DNA from: Thermus albus
GTDB lineage: Bacteria; Deinococcota; Deinococci; Deinococcales; Thermaceae
Direction of reading: 5' to 3'
Length of the DNA: 34,273 nucleotides
Assembly (NCBI RefSeq): GCF_022760855.1
Contig: NZ_JAKTNR010000013.1
Span: 1-34,273 of the forward strand
The notes under the pieces were generated by a model that saw nothing but the letters and a program-made list of their open reading frames with translations, was not told where the DNA came from and made no database searches. Position numbers and translations under genes: made by a program. Shown one piece after another: positions 19,302 to 27,389 of this stretch (within the stretch, counting starts at the first letter, position 1; every line of letters starts with the position of its first letter).

Positions 19302-19347
19302 CCTTACAAGCGAGAGGTCAGAGGTTCAAATCCTCTGCCGCCCACCA
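19302..19347 (+). tRNA. 3' fragment of tRNA-Val(TAC), probable attachment site
   Basis: The sequence matches a tRNA from the anticodon loop onward: loop CTTACAA (anticodon TAC), anticodon stem 3' arm GCGAG, variable AGGTC, T arm AGAGG-TTCAAAT-CCTCT (19320-19336), acceptor GCCGCCC, discriminator A and CCA (19345-19347). The 5' half (which should begin GGGCGGC and include CTCGC before the loop) is absent. Tyrosine integrases recombine within the anticodon or T loop and leave such a 3' copy at the far end of the inserted element. The element should then lie to the left, with the intact tRNA beyond it. The tRNA terminator follows, so this is the original chromosomal 3' end. Confidence 0.8.
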
Positions 19348-19355
19348 CGATGGAA

Positions 19356-19397
19356 ACGGCATAAACCCCGGGCCTAAACCCGGGGCTCCGTTTTTTT
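19356..19397 (+). terminator. Intrinsic terminator behind the tRNA fragment
   Basis: CCCCGGG (19366-19372) pairs with CCCGGGG (19379-19385), extended by ACGG/CCGT, followed by TTTTTTT (19391-19397). It would have terminated the intact tRNA-Val gene. Confidence 0.85.
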
Positions 19398-19553
19398 AGC
19401 CCTTGTTTACCCATTATCCGTAGTAGTGCGTTTGCCGGAAAGCAAAGGGGCAGGGTGGATCCCAGCGCGGACCGTCCCTTGACGGTCGTGTAAGGAATTT
19501 TGTGTAGGGATTTGTGTATGAATGGGGGTACCAGGAGAGGAAGGAGGTATCCC

Positions 19554-19812
19554 ATGGACCAGGATACCCTGCAGGTGATGTTAAGGGAAATGGTGAGGGA
19601 GACGGTGACTGAGGGTTTGCAGACCCGCTTTGGGCCAAAGGCCCAAATGAACTACCTAGAGGCCGACCGGACGGTTCATCTGTGGCAGGGGCCCCAAAGG
19701 AGAGCGGTTACTATCCCCGCAAGCTGGAAACCGCTTTTGGCCGAGTGGAGCTGGCTATCCCTCGGGATCGGGAAGGGAGGTACTACCCCAGCCTTCTCTT
19801 GCTTTCACGAAT
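19554..19812 (+). pseudogene. IS256-family transposase, 5' fragment with a frameshift
   Basis: ATG 19554 follows GAAGGAGG. The first frame gives MDQDTLQVMLREMVRETVTE and YLEADRTVHL. After about 19683 the pattern continues in the next frame with GYYPRKLETAFGRVELAIPR and DREGRYYPSLL. These are the N-terminal landmarks of IS256/mutator transposases. The match ends near 19812; the catalytic DDE part is missing. Sequence at about 19470-19520 (GTGTAAGGAATTTTGTGTAG) looks like the IS terminal repeat. Confidence 0.8.
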
Positions 19813-19831
19813 ACACAAATCTGTTTACCCT

Positions 19832-19970
19832 CAAGGTACGGGCTACGCCCGTGGCTCGGGTAAAGCAGGGGCACTTTTGCGGGGCGGCCGCCGGGCTTGA
19901 GGGCAGGGATCAGGGGGTCAAGGTACGGGTAAGGCCCGTGACCAAGGTAGGGGCGAGGCCCGTTACTTAG
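19832..19970. repeat. Cluster of three small palindromic repeat units
   Basis: ACGGGCTACGCCCGT (19838-19852) is the exact inverse of 7414-7428. ACGGG-TAAGG-CCCGT (19925-19939) is framed by GGTCA and TGACC. A third, degenerate copy (AGGGGCGAGGCCCGT) ends near 19963. All have CAAGGT or CCAAGGT to the left. They fill the gap between the IS256 and IS5 fragments. Confidence 0.7.
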
Positions 19971-20052
19971 GAGGGCCCACTCGGCATCCGACAGGTCGCT
20001 ATAGAGGTGTAGCGTTCACCCTTCAAGGATAGCGGACTTTTACAACAGTCTC
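19968..20052 (-). pseudogene. IS5-family end fragment, inverted copy of 14195
   Basis: On the minus strand the end GAGACTGTTGTAAAAGTC starts at 20052, preceded by TTA. Over about 35 bases it matches the copy at 14195 with few changes. A GTG at 20019 starts a transposase remnant in which SDLSDAEWALL is readable only after a one-base shift. The match stops near 19968. Both copies point inward, so two inverted IS5 left ends frame 5.86 kb. Confidence 0.75.
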
Positions 20053-20093
20053 TAACAACACCCCTCAAGGAGTTGTCCACCTCAGCACTTACC

Positions 20094-21050
20094 CTAGGGG
20101 CCTACCCCCACCCGGCTCTCCTGGGCGTCAATGGGAAACCGAAGAAGTGGGTGGATCTCCAGGGAAACCCGTTCCCCAGGTTGGGCGTCCAGGCGCACCC
20201 AGGCCTCCCCCCAGGGGAGCTCCACTCGGCAAAGGACCTCGCCCCTCAAGGTCCGCCTTTCCAATACCAAGGCCCGGTGATCCCTCCCCGGGCGGACCCA
20301 TTCTTGGCGGAAGGCCCACACCTCCCCGTCCCTTTGGAGGAGGTTGGCCCGGCCAAAGGCCAGGAAGGATTCCAGGGAGTTGGGCCGCTCATAGAGCTCC
20401 TGGGGGGTTCCCACCTGCAGCATCCGTCCCCCGTGGACCACCCCGACCCGGTCCGCCAGGAGCATGGCCTCCTCGGGATCGTGGGTCACGTGGAGGGCGG
20501 TGATCCCCAGGTCCTTGAGGAGGGTGCGGACCTCCCGCCGCAGCTCCTCCCGCAGCACCGGGTCCAGGGCGGAGTAGGGCTCGTCCATCAGGATGACCTT
20601 GGGCTCCCGGGCCAGGGCCCGGGCCAAGGCCACCCGCTGCTGCTGCCCGCCGGAAAGCTCCTTGGGGTAGCGCCCCTCGAGGCCCGCCAGGTGCACCATT
20701 TGCAAAAGTTCCCCCACCCTTTTGCGCACCTCCCTTTCCGGAACCCGCCTTAACCGCAAGGGGAAGGCTATGTTGCCGAAAACGGTCATGTTGGGGAAAA
20801 GGGCGTAGTGCTGGAAGACCATCCCAATGGGCCGCCTCTCAGGGGGCAGGTTGTTGACCAGCTGGCCTCCTATGTAGACCTCCCCCCGGTCCGGGCTCTC
20901 AAAGCCCGCCACCAGGCGCAAGGTGGTGGTCTTACCGCACCCCGAAGGCCCTAGGAGGGTGAAAAACTCCCCCCTCCTGAGGCTGAGGTCCAGCCCCTCC
21001 ACCGCCCTGACGGGCCCGTAGCGTTTGTGCACTTCCCTGAGCTCAACCAC
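20094..21050 (-). CDS. ABC transporter ATPase, MalK/UgpC type
   Basis: 318 aa from GTG 21050. It powers sugar uptake by hydrolysing ATP at the inner face of the membrane. Walker A GPSGCGKT (34-41), Q-loop FQHYALFPN (79-87), signature LSGGQQQRV (132-140), Walker B ILMDEP (153-158), D-loop SALD and switch His190 are all present. A C-terminal beta-rich TOBE-like region (about 235-318) is shorter than in MalK (about 370 aa). It is the last gene of the minus operon; its stop is 42 bases from the IS5 end at 20052. The operon may once have continued beyond that point. Confidence 0.9.
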   Translation of the reverse strand: MVELREVHKRYGPVRAVEGLDLSLRRGEFFTLLGPSGCGKTTTLRLVAGFESPDRGEVYIGGQLVNNLPPERRPIGMVFQHYALFPNMTVFGNIAFPLRLRRVPEREVRKRVGELLQMVHLAGLEGRYPKELSGGQQQRVALARALAREPKVILMDEPYSALDPVLREELRREVRTLLKDLGITALHVTHDPEEAMLLADRVGVVHGGRMLQVGTPQELYERPNSLESFLAFGRANLLQRDGEVWAFRQEWVRPGRDHRALVLERRTLRGEVLCRVELPWGEAWVRLDAQPGERVSLEIHPLLRFPIDAQESRVGVGP

Positions 21051-21075
21051 CCTTTGCCACCTTGCCAGAGATGTG

Positions 21076-21876
21076 TCAGGAGCGTGTCAAGACCCGGTAG
21101 TAGGCCCCCACCAGGGCCAGGGTAAGGAGGAGGATGTAGCTCATGGCCGCCGCCCCCGAGAGGTCCAGGCCTAGGAAGGCCTTGCGGTAGATGTAGTAGC
21201 TGACCAGGTCGGTGGCTGTGCCCGGCCCGCCCCGGGTGAGCACGTAGACCAGGTCGTAGGTCCGGATCTCCGTGAGGGTCTGGAGGATGAGGAGGACCGC
21301 CACCACGGGCCTTAGGAGGGGGAGGGTCACCCGCAGGAAGGCCTGAAGAGGGGTGGCCCCGTCCACGTAAGCGGCCTCCTCCAGCTCCCGGGGTAGGCCC
21401 TGGAAGAACCCCAAGAGGAGCCAGGCCATGAAGGGGAGGGCGAAGGCCAGGTAGGCCAGCACCAAGGAGGCCAGGGACCCCGAGAGGCCTAGGAGGCGCA
21501 TGAGGGCGAAGAGGGGAAGGGCCAGGACGATGGGGGGGATCATCTGCACCGCCAGCACCGCGAACCTAAGCCCGTGCCCCCCCAAGCGGTAACGGGCCAT
21601 GGCGTACCCGAGCCCCGCCGCCAAGGGCAGCCCCAGGAGGACCACCAAGGAGGCCACTTGAAGGCTATTCTGGAAGGCCTTACCAAAGGGTCCTGAAAGC
21701 ACCTGCTGGAAGTTCTCCAGGGTCCAAGGACCCCAGGCCGGGGGTAGGGCGTAGGCCAGCCCCTCGGGCAGGAGGGCACTCCTAAGGGTCCAGAGGAGGG
21801 GCAGGAGGAAGGCCAGGCTGAAGGCCCAAAGGATCCCATGGGCTAAGAGGCGGAGGGCCCTAGAAGATCCAGGCAC
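21076..21876 (-). CDS. ABC sugar transporter permease, MalG type
   Basis: 266 aa, about six spans. The EAA loop that docks the ATPase is EEAAYVDGATPLQAFLRVTLP (residues about 166-186), written here in family form. The N-terminal hydrophobic start and size fit MalG, while TRGGPGTATDLVSYYIYRKAF near the C-terminus is wording more usual in MalF partners. It overlaps the SDR gene by 17 bases, implying coupled translation, and precedes the ATPase by 25 bases. No second permease or binding protein is found in the window, so this one either pairs with itself or uses partners elsewhere. Confidence 0.85.
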   Translation of the reverse strand: MPGSSRALRLLAHGILWAFSLAFLLPLLWTLRSALLPEGLAYALPPAWGPWTLENFQQVLSGPFGKAFQNSLQVASLVVLLGLPLAAGLGYAMARYRLGGHGLRFAVLAVQMIPPIVLALPLFALMRLLGLSGSLASLVLAYLAFALPFMAWLLLGFFQGLPRELEEAAYVDGATPLQAFLRVTLPLLRPVVAVLLILQTLTEIRTYDLVYVLTRGGPGTATDLVSYYIYRKAFLGLDLSGAAAMSYILLLTLALVGAYYRVLTRS

Positions 21877-22630
21877 CGCCGTTCACCTCCAGGGCCTCAC
21901 CCGTGATGAAGTCGCTGTCGGGACCGGCCAGGAAGCTCACCGCCTTGGCCACATCCTCGGGAAGCTCCAACCTCCCCAAGGGGGTTTGCCGGATATAGTC
22001 GGCTACCACCTCCTCAGGGGGGATGCCCCGAAGCCGGCTCTCCCAAGCCACCTCCCGTTCCTGCATGGAGGTGCGCACGAACCCGGGGTTGACCGCGTTG
22101 ACGGTGATCCGGTAAGGGGCTAGCTCCTTGGCCGCCGCCTGCACCAGGCCCAAGACGGCGAACTTGCTGGCGCTATAGTGGGCCAGCAGGGGAGCCGCTT
22201 GCCGTGCCGCCATGGAGGCGATGGCGATCAGCTTACCCCGCACCTCCCGGCCCGGGATGGGGGGCTGGTCCACCATCCTGCGGCCGAAGGTCTGCAGGGT
22301 GAGGAAGGTGCCCTTGGCGTTCACGGTGAGGTTGAAATCCCACTCCTCCTCGGTGAGATCCAGGAAACGGTTCATGGTGGAGACCCCCGCGTTGGCCACC
22401 AACACGTCCAGCCGGCCGTCCTCCGCGAACACGCGATCCCGGGCCTCCTCCAGCTGGTCCCTGCGGGTCACATCCAGGGCCATGGAGGGCATGCCCAGGG
22501 CCTCCGCCACCTTTTTGGCCCTGTCCCCGTCCAGGTCCGTCACCCAGACCTTGAAGCCATCCTGGGCCAGCCGTTCCGCGATGGCCTTGCCGATGCCTGT
22601 ACCCGCCCCCGTGACCAAAGCGTTAGGCAT
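21860..22630 (-). CDS. SDR-family sugar-alcohol dehydrogenase-like oxidoreductase
   Basis: 256 aa from ATG 22630, preceded by GGAGGTGAGC; longer in-frame starts overlap the kinase gene. Classical short-chain dehydrogenase: nucleotide motif TGAGTGIGK (7-15), D32 favouring NAD, NAG (80-82), catalytic S139, Y152 and K156, and a C-terminal FITGEALEVNGGAW. Alongside an FGGY kinase it probably oxidises a polyol to a ketose that is then phosphorylated (for example xylitol or arabinitol to xylulose); the substrate is an inference. The start overlaps the kinase stop by 8 bases. Confidence 0.88.
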   Translation of the reverse strand: MPNALVTGAGTGIGKAIAERLAQDGFKVWVTDLDGDRAKKVAEALGMPSMALDVTRRDQLEEARDRVFAEDGRLDVLVANAGVSTMNRFLDLTEEEWDFNLTVNAKGTFLTLQTFGRRMVDQPPIPGREVRGKLIAIASMAARQAAPLLAHYSASKFAVLGLVQAAAKELAPYRITVNAVNPGFVRTSMQEREVAWESRLRGIPPEEVVADYIRQTPLGRLELPEDVAKAVSFLAGPDSDFITGEALEVNGGAWIF

Positions 22631-24092
22631 GCTCACCTCCAAGCCTGGGAAAGAGGTCCTTAAGCCGCCCGTAAAGCTCCCGGTAAAGCCCATAGAGGTG
22701 GCGGTACACGGGAATCCAGGCGGGCTCCGGCTCCGTGACCTCCTCCACCTCCCTTCTCAGGTCCCCGTAGCCCCATAGCCCCACGGCCACCCCCGCCAAA
22801 AAGGCCGTGCCGTAGGCGCTTCCCAGGTTCCCTTCCACCAGCTTGGCCAAGGGCCTCTCCAGGACGCTGGCGAGGATCCTGCGCCAAAGCTGGCTTTTAG
22901 CACCCCCGTCCATGACGAAAAGCCTGGAGACCTGGTGGCCCCTCCCCTCCAGGACCTCCAGGTGGTGGCGGAAGGCGTAGGCTACCGCCTCCAAAAGGGC
23001 CCGCCACACGTGGGCGGGGGTGTGGGTGAGGGTGAGGCCCACCACCACCCCTCGAGCCTCGGGGTCGTGGATGGGGGTCTTCTCCCCCAGGAAGTAGGGG
23101 AGGACCACCAACCCCTCCCCCCCTGGGGGCACGGCCTCCGCCTCCCGGTCCAGCTGGGCGAAGCCCTGGCCTGGGCGGAAGGCATCCCGGAACCACCTTA
23201 GAAGGCTCCCCGTGGTGGCCATGCAGCCGTTGATCACGAAAAGCCCAGGGATGTCGTGAAAGTCGATGAAAAGCTCGGGTATGGGGGTAAACCGGTCCAC
23301 GGCGTAGAGGAAGTCTCCAGCCCCCCCTAGCTTCACCACCGCTTCGCCCTCCTCCTTGAGGCCCGAGGCCAAGGCGGCTGCAATGTGGTCCGCGCTTCCC
23401 GCGATGACAGGTAGGCCCTCGGGCAGGCCCAGCTCCCTGGAGGCCGGGCCCACCTGCCCCACCACCTCCCAAGGCTGCCGTACCGGCCCGAGGAGCTCAC
23501 CCCCGATCCCCACGTAGTCCAGGACTTCCTTCAGCCAGCCCTCCTCCCCAGGGTTCCAAAGGCCGGATTCCAGGGCCCAGTTGGCCTCCTGATAACGCTC
23601 CCCCGTGAGGCGGAAGGTGAGGTGTTCGTAGGAACCCGAGATCCAGCGGGCCTTGGCCCACACCTCAGGCTCGTGCCGCCTCAGCCACAGGAGCTTGGGA
23701 GCTAAAACCTGCTGGTTCCACGTGGCCCCGGTGCGGGCGAAGAGCCAGGCGTCGCCGAAATGTTCCCTCAGCTCCCGGATCTCCGCCACCGCCCGGGCGT
23801 CGTTTTGCTGCAGGGAGGGCCTTAGGACCTCCCCCTTTTCCCCGTGGAGCACTAGGGCTGGCACCATGCCGGAGAGGCCCATGGCCTTAAGGCCCTTTGG
23901 GGCACGGCCTTGGAGCACCTGGGAGACCACGTGGCCCAATCCCCGCCACCAGTCCTCGGGGTCCTCCTCCGCGAAGCCCGGCCGGGGGGAGTGGAGGGGG
24001 TGGGGGTGCTCCGCCTCGGCGAGCACCTGGGCCTCCTCGGAGAGGAGAAGGGCCTTTACGGAGGTGGTGCCGATGTCCACGCCCAGGATCAT
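22623..24092 (-). CDS. FGGY-family carbohydrate kinase, xylulokinase-like
   Basis: 489 aa. FGGY kinases phosphorylate sugars or polyols with ATP. The first phosphate loop is ILGVDIGTTSVKALL (2-16). Middle landmarks are GLSGMVPALVL and the substrate-contact segment LQQNDARA, where NDAR supplies the Asp common to xylulokinases. The second nucleotide site is VIAGSADHIAAALASG, and the C-terminal signature includes FVMDGGAKSQLWRRILA and GSAYGTAFLAGV. Its length is normal. It overlaps btpA by 4 bases upstream and the SDR gene downstream. The exact sugar is not readable from sequence, but xylulose is the leading guess given the dehydrogenase partner. Confidence 0.9.
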   Translation of the reverse strand: MILGVDIGTTSVKALLLSEEAQVLAEAEHPHPLHSPRPGFAEEDPEDWWRGLGHVVSQVLQGRAPKGLKAMGLSGMVPALVLHGEKGEVLRPSLQQNDARAVAEIRELREHFGDAWLFARTGATWNQQVLAPKLLWLRRHEPEVWAKARWISGSYEHLTFRLTGERYQEANWALESGLWNPGEEGWLKEVLDYVGIGGELLGPVRQPWEVVGQVGPASRELGLPEGLPVIAGSADHIAAALASGLKEEGEAVVKLGGAGDFLYAVDRFTPIPELFIDFHDIPGLFVINGCMATTGSLLRWFRDAFRPGQGFAQLDREAEAVPPGGEGLVVLPYFLGEKTPIHDPEARGVVVGLTLTHTPAHVWRALLEAVAYAFRHHLEVLEGRGHQVSRLFVMDGGAKSQLWRRILASVLERPLAKLVEGNLGSAYGTAFLAGVAVGLWGYGDLRREVEEVTEPEPAWIPVYRHLYGLYRELYGRLKDLFPRLGGEHA

Positions 24093-24892
24093 GCCCGCCC
24101 CCGTACCTCCCGCACCCGGGCCATGAAGTCCTGGGCCCTCTTGGGGTCCACGGGGTTGAAGGTGTACCCGTCCCGCTTCAGGGCCGTGCCCACGATCACC
24201 CCGTCCGCCACCTCCAGGATGGCGGCCACCGTGTCGTGCCGTACCCCAGTATTGGCCAAGACGGGCACGTGGGGTAAGGCTTCCTTAACGGCCCTTATAT
24301 GGGCCAGGTCCACCCCCTCCCCGGTCATGGGTCCCGAGACCAGGATGGCGTCCGCCAGGCTGGAGAAGACCGCGCTCCGGGCCCTTTCCACCAGGGACCG
24401 GGTGTCCAGGGGGGAGGCGAACTCCGCGGAAACGTTGTAGAAGAGGAAGAGGTCGTCCCGGCCTAACCTCTTCCGGTAACGCAGGGCCTCCGCGGCCCTG
24501 CCCTGCCACAGGCCCATGTCGGAGCCGTATAGCCCGGTGAAGATCTCCCGGGCAAAGAGGGCCCCCGTGGCCGCGGCCAAGGCTACGGTGGCCATGGGGT
24601 CCCAAAGCACATCCACCCCAAAGGGCACCCGGATCTCCCCCCTTAGCCGGCCGATCACATAGGCCATGGTGGCGGTGCTGGCCGGGTCCACCTGGAGCTC
24701 GTAGGGGCGGTCGTTTTCGTTGCCAAACATGACCGCGTCCACCCCGGCCTCTTGGAGGGCCTGAAGGTCATGCCGGGCGGCGGCCACGATCCCCTCGAGG
24801 TCCCCGTCGTAAAGGGGAGTCCCCGGGAGGGCTTTTAGATGTACCATGGCGATAACAGGCTTGTAGCCGAACCGCTCTTTAAAGGCTTTCAT
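24089..24892 (-). CDS. BtpA/SgcQ-family TIM-barrel protein
   Basis: 267 aa. The family pattern is evident: VIAMVHLKALPGTP (13-26), VDAVMFGNENDRPY (50-63), FGVDVLWDP, IFTGLYGSDMG and VLANTGVRHDTV then DGVIVGTALKRDG near the end, a (beta/alpha)8 phosphate-binding layout. BtpA is named for photosystem I biogenesis in cyanobacteria, but in heterotrophs SgcQ-like members sit in sugar operons, as here between a DeoR regulator and a kinase. The reaction is not established; an aldolase or epimerase-like role on the phosphorylated sugar is possible. It overlaps deoR by 14 and the kinase by 4 bases. Confidence 0.85.
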   Translation of the reverse strand: MKAFKERFGYKPVIAMVHLKALPGTPLYDGDLEGIVAAARHDLQALQEAGVDAVMFGNENDRPYELQVDPASTATMAYVIGRLRGEIRVPFGVDVLWDPMATVALAAATGALFAREIFTGLYGSDMGLWQGRAAEALRYRKRLGRDDLFLFYNVSAEFASPLDTRSLVERARSAVFSSLADAILVSGPMTGEGVDLAHIRAVKEALPHVPVLANTGVRHDTVAAILEVADGVIVGTALKRDGYTFNPVDPKRAQDFMARVREVRGRA

Positions 24893-25619
24893 GGACCACC
24901 TCCACTTTTGCCAGGGACCGGAGGGTGGGGTCCTCCAGGTCCGTGATGACCAGGTCTATGGCGCCGAGGGGGGTCACAAAGGCTGGGGCCTTCCTGCCCC
25001 ACTTGCTCCGGTCCGCCAGGAGCACCGTGCGTCTGCTGACCGCCATGGCCTTGCGTTTCACCGCCGCCTCCTCGAAGGTGTGGTTGGTGACCCCATCGGC
25101 GTCAAAGGCATCTGCCCCTAAGAAGAACACGTCCGCCCTCACCCCCCCCAAGGCCTCCTCCGCCCAGGGTCCCACCAGGCTGTAAAAGCCGTTGCGCACC
25201 CTGCCGCCCGGAAGCCAGACCTCCGTCTCCCCTTGGGCCAGGGCCTGGGCTATGGGGACATCCAAGGCCACCACCCGGACCCTTCTCCCCGCGAGGAGCC
25301 GGGCCAGGGCCAGGGTGGTGGTGCCGGAGTCCAGGATGAGGGTGGAGCCTTCGGCCACCTCCGCCAAGGCCCTCCTGGCAATGGCCTCCTTTACCCGGGG
25401 GTTCTGCCTCACCTTCAGCGCGTAGGGGGGTTCGGTTTCGGGCAGATAGGCGCCGCCATGGTCCCGGTGCAGGAGGCCCAGCCGGGCCAGGAGGGCCAGG
25501 TCCCTCCGGACCGTGGCCGGGGAGACGCCCAGGCGGTGGGCCAGCTCCTGGGTGCTCAGGCCCCCGTGCCGGCGGAGGAGATCCAGGAGGTTTTGTCGGC
25601 GGAGTTGGGCTAGGGGCAT
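24879..25619 (-). CDS. DeoR-family transcriptional regulator
   Basis: 246 aa from ATG 25619, chosen because a full promoter ends 8 bases upstream; a GTG at 25646 would lie inside that promoter. Residues 6-55 form the DeoR helix-turn-helix (RQNLLDLLRRHGGLSTQELA, then VSPATVRRDLALL). The C-terminal effector domain (about 75-240) has STLILDSGTTTLALAR and VFFLGADAFD, DGVTNHTFEEAAVKRKAM, the sugar-phosphate isomerase-like fold of the family. It leads the operon and overlaps the next gene, so it should regulate its own operon, sensing a phosphorylated intermediate. Confidence 0.9.
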   Translation of the reverse strand: MPLAQLRRQNLLDLLRRHGGLSTQELAHRLGVSPATVRRDLALLARLGLLHRDHGGAYLPETEPPYALKVRQNPRVKEAIARRALAEVAEGSTLILDSGTTTLALARLLAGRRVRVVALDVPIAQALAQGETEVWLPGGRVRNGFYSLVGPWAEEALGGVRADVFFLGADAFDADGVTNHTFEEAAVKRKAMAVSRRTVLLADRSKWGRKAPAFVTPLGAIDLVITDLEDPTLRSLAKVEVVHESL

Positions 25620-25627
25620 TTTGCGCG

Positions 25628-25657
25628 ATTTTAAGCGACCGTGCACGTTTGTGTCAA
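25628..25657 (-). promoter_or_regulatory. Leaderless promoter of the deoR-led operon
   Basis: Minus strand: TTGACA (25657-25652), an 18-base spacer, TAAAAT (25633-25628), then 8 bases to ATG 25619. This is the best consensus promoter in the window. The spacer includes GTGCAC, a small palindrome that could be an operator half. Confidence 0.8.
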
Positions 25658-26255
25658 GGGGGTCCTGGGCCCCTGGGGCCCCTCCCCCCTCCCGAGGGCG
25701 TCCCCGCGCCCCCTTGGCCCGGGAGCCCCAGGGGACAGGGTGGCCCTAGGCGGTCCCGGGCCCGGGATCGCGGGGCCGGCCAGGAGGGGCTACCCCCCGC
25801 AGGGCCCCACCCCCGGGCGGCCAGGGAGGGGGCCTTGGGGGGATGCCCCCACCCCTCGGCACGGGCCGCCCCCGGGGCAGGCCTCGAGGGGAAGCCCAGG
25901 GCCGCCTCGAGGGTCCGGTAGGGGTCCACCCGCCCGCTCCAAGCCGGCCCCGCCCAAGCCCAGGCCGGGGAGCCCGCCCCCTGGCCCCAGGGCTTCGCCC
26001 CCCGCCGTGAGGCCCCGGCCGCGGCCGAGGCCCGGACCAGGCCCACGGGGGTTCGCCTGGGCCGCATGCCCATCTAGGAAGGCCCCCCGGCCACTCCCCC
26101 TGGGAAAACCCCTGAGGCCGGCCCGCCCGGGGACAGGGCTGCCATGCGGCCCCTTGTGGCGGAGGGGCTCCTCACACCTCCGCCCAGCTATGGGGTGTAG
26201 CGCCCTCGGCGCCCTTTTGCCCATGGGGTTTGGGGAGCGCCGGGCACCAGCCAGG
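25658..26255. other. 600-bp extremely GC-rich gap, no convincing gene
   Basis: Long C and G runs dominate. Several long frames exist on both strands, but their translations are Gly/Pro/Arg/Ala repeats typical of random GC-rich DNA, with no SD and no recognisable motif. A short minus segment near 25905-25935 (DPYRTLEAALGFP) is the only protein-like stretch, so a degraded gene is possible. It separates the deoR operon from the end of the MFS gene. Confidence 0.4.
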
Positions 26256-27389
26256 TCAGGGCCTGCTTGCCCGCTGCCGTTGGCGGAGGAGGGCAGCCGC
26301 CGCCAGGACCTGGAGGGTGAGGAGGACCAGGAAGGCTGGTCCGTAACCTAGCCTCTCCACCACCACACCCAACCCTCCCTGGACCAGGAAGATCCCTACC
26401 ACCCCCGCCAGGTTCACCAGGCCCAGGACCCCACCCGCTCCTGGGCCGGCAAGGCTTGCGGTATAGGCCAGAACGAGCCCGTTGAAGCCGCCGCCAAGGC
26501 CCACCATGGCGTAGCCTACGGGTAGGAGGAGGCCTCCGGGCCAAAGGGCCAGGCCGCAGGCGAACACCAGCATCCCCACCATAAGGGCCGGGCCGACACC
26601 GAGGTATCTGGCCAGAAGGCCGGCCAGGAGCCCCCCCAGGACGGAGGCCCCATTCAGGAGGAAGAGTAGCCGGCTTACCTGGAGGGCCTCCAGGCCGAGA
26701 TGGTAGGCGAACGCTCCGGCCCAAAGGCTCTGCAGGGCAAAGAAGGACCCTATGTAGGCGAAGGCCACCACCCCCATCCCCAAGGCTCCCCTCGGGGCCC
26801 GTGCCCCCTCGGGGTGCGAAGGGCGGAGCCCCACCTGGGGATCCGAGGGACCAACGGCCAGACCCAGAAGGCCCAGGCCCCAGGAGGCCAGGGCGAGGAC
26901 CACGAAGGCTCCCCGCCAGCCCAGTCGTTCGCCCAAGAGGGCTAAGGGCACCGTGGCCATCAGGCCCCCGAGCCCCCCCAGGGCTACGGTGAAGGCGCTC
27001 AGGCTCGCCAGGTGGGCGGGTGCATGGAGCTGGTAGGCCCTCACGCTCCCCACCAGGGCCAAGGCCACGCCCACCCCCATCAAGGCCCTTCCCGCCATCA
27101 GAAAGGCTGGGCTCGTGGCCAAGGCGAAAAGGAAAGAGCCCAATCCCGCCACCAGGAGCAAGGGAAACAGGGTCCGCCGGGGGCCCCTTCGCTCCATCAG
27201 CCATCCCAAGGGGACCTGGCCCAGGGCGAAGGCCAGGTAGAAGCTGGCGGTCAGACCCCCCAGGAGGGCGGGGGCCAGGTGGAGCTCCGCGGCCAGGGGC
27301 TCGGCCAGGACGGCATTGGCGGAACGCAGCAGGTAGGACAGGGCGTAGGCTAGGGCGTAGGGTAGGAGGCGGTAGGCTACCGCCCCCAT
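26256..27389 (-). CDS. MFS transporter
   Basis: 377 aa from ATG 27389. About twelve hydrophobic spans. The loop after span 2 carries GWLMERRGPRRTLFPLLL, the MFS motif A (G.l.dr.Grr), and GRALMGVGVALALVGS corresponds to motif B. The frame extends far upstream, but that part overlaps dctM and is not protein-like. The start overlaps the dctM stop by 13 bases, so it belongs to the TRAP/dehydrogenase operon as its last gene. Nitrate/oxalate-type or sugar-acid carriers share this look; the substrate is not decidable. It may export or import a related organic acid. Confidence 0.85.
   Translation of the reverse strand: MGAVAYRLLPYALAYALSYLLRSANAVLAEPLAAELHLAPALLGGLTASFYLAFALGQVPLGWLMERRGPRRTLFPLLLVAGLGSFLFALATSPAFLMAGRALMGVGVALALVGSVRAYQLHAPAHLASLSAFTVALGGLGGLMATVPLALLGERLGWRGAFVVLALASWGLGLLGLAVGPSDPQVGLRPSHPEGARAPRGALGMGVVAFAYIGSFFALQSLWAGAFAYHLGLEALQVSRLLFLLNGASVLGGLLAGLLARYLGVGPALMVGMLVFACGLALWPGGLLLPVGYAMVGLGGGFNGLVLAYTASLAGPGAGGVLGLVNLAGVVGIFLVQGGLGVVVERLGYGPAFLVLLTLQVLAAAALLRQRQRASRP

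Noticed and set aside
19304-19555. 83-codon minus frame ending in GGRGFEPLTSRL
   Set aside because: This ending is the familiar antisense translation of a tRNA 3' end; there is no SD or protein-like body.
25641-26351. 236-codon + frame across the GC-rich gap
   Set aside because: Low-complexity Pro/Arg composition, no ribosome site, and it runs antisense into the MFS 3' end.
26188-27204. Long minus frame overlapping the MFS gene
   Set aside because: Its translation is Gly/Pro/Arg text in the wrong phase of a clear twelve-span transporter.
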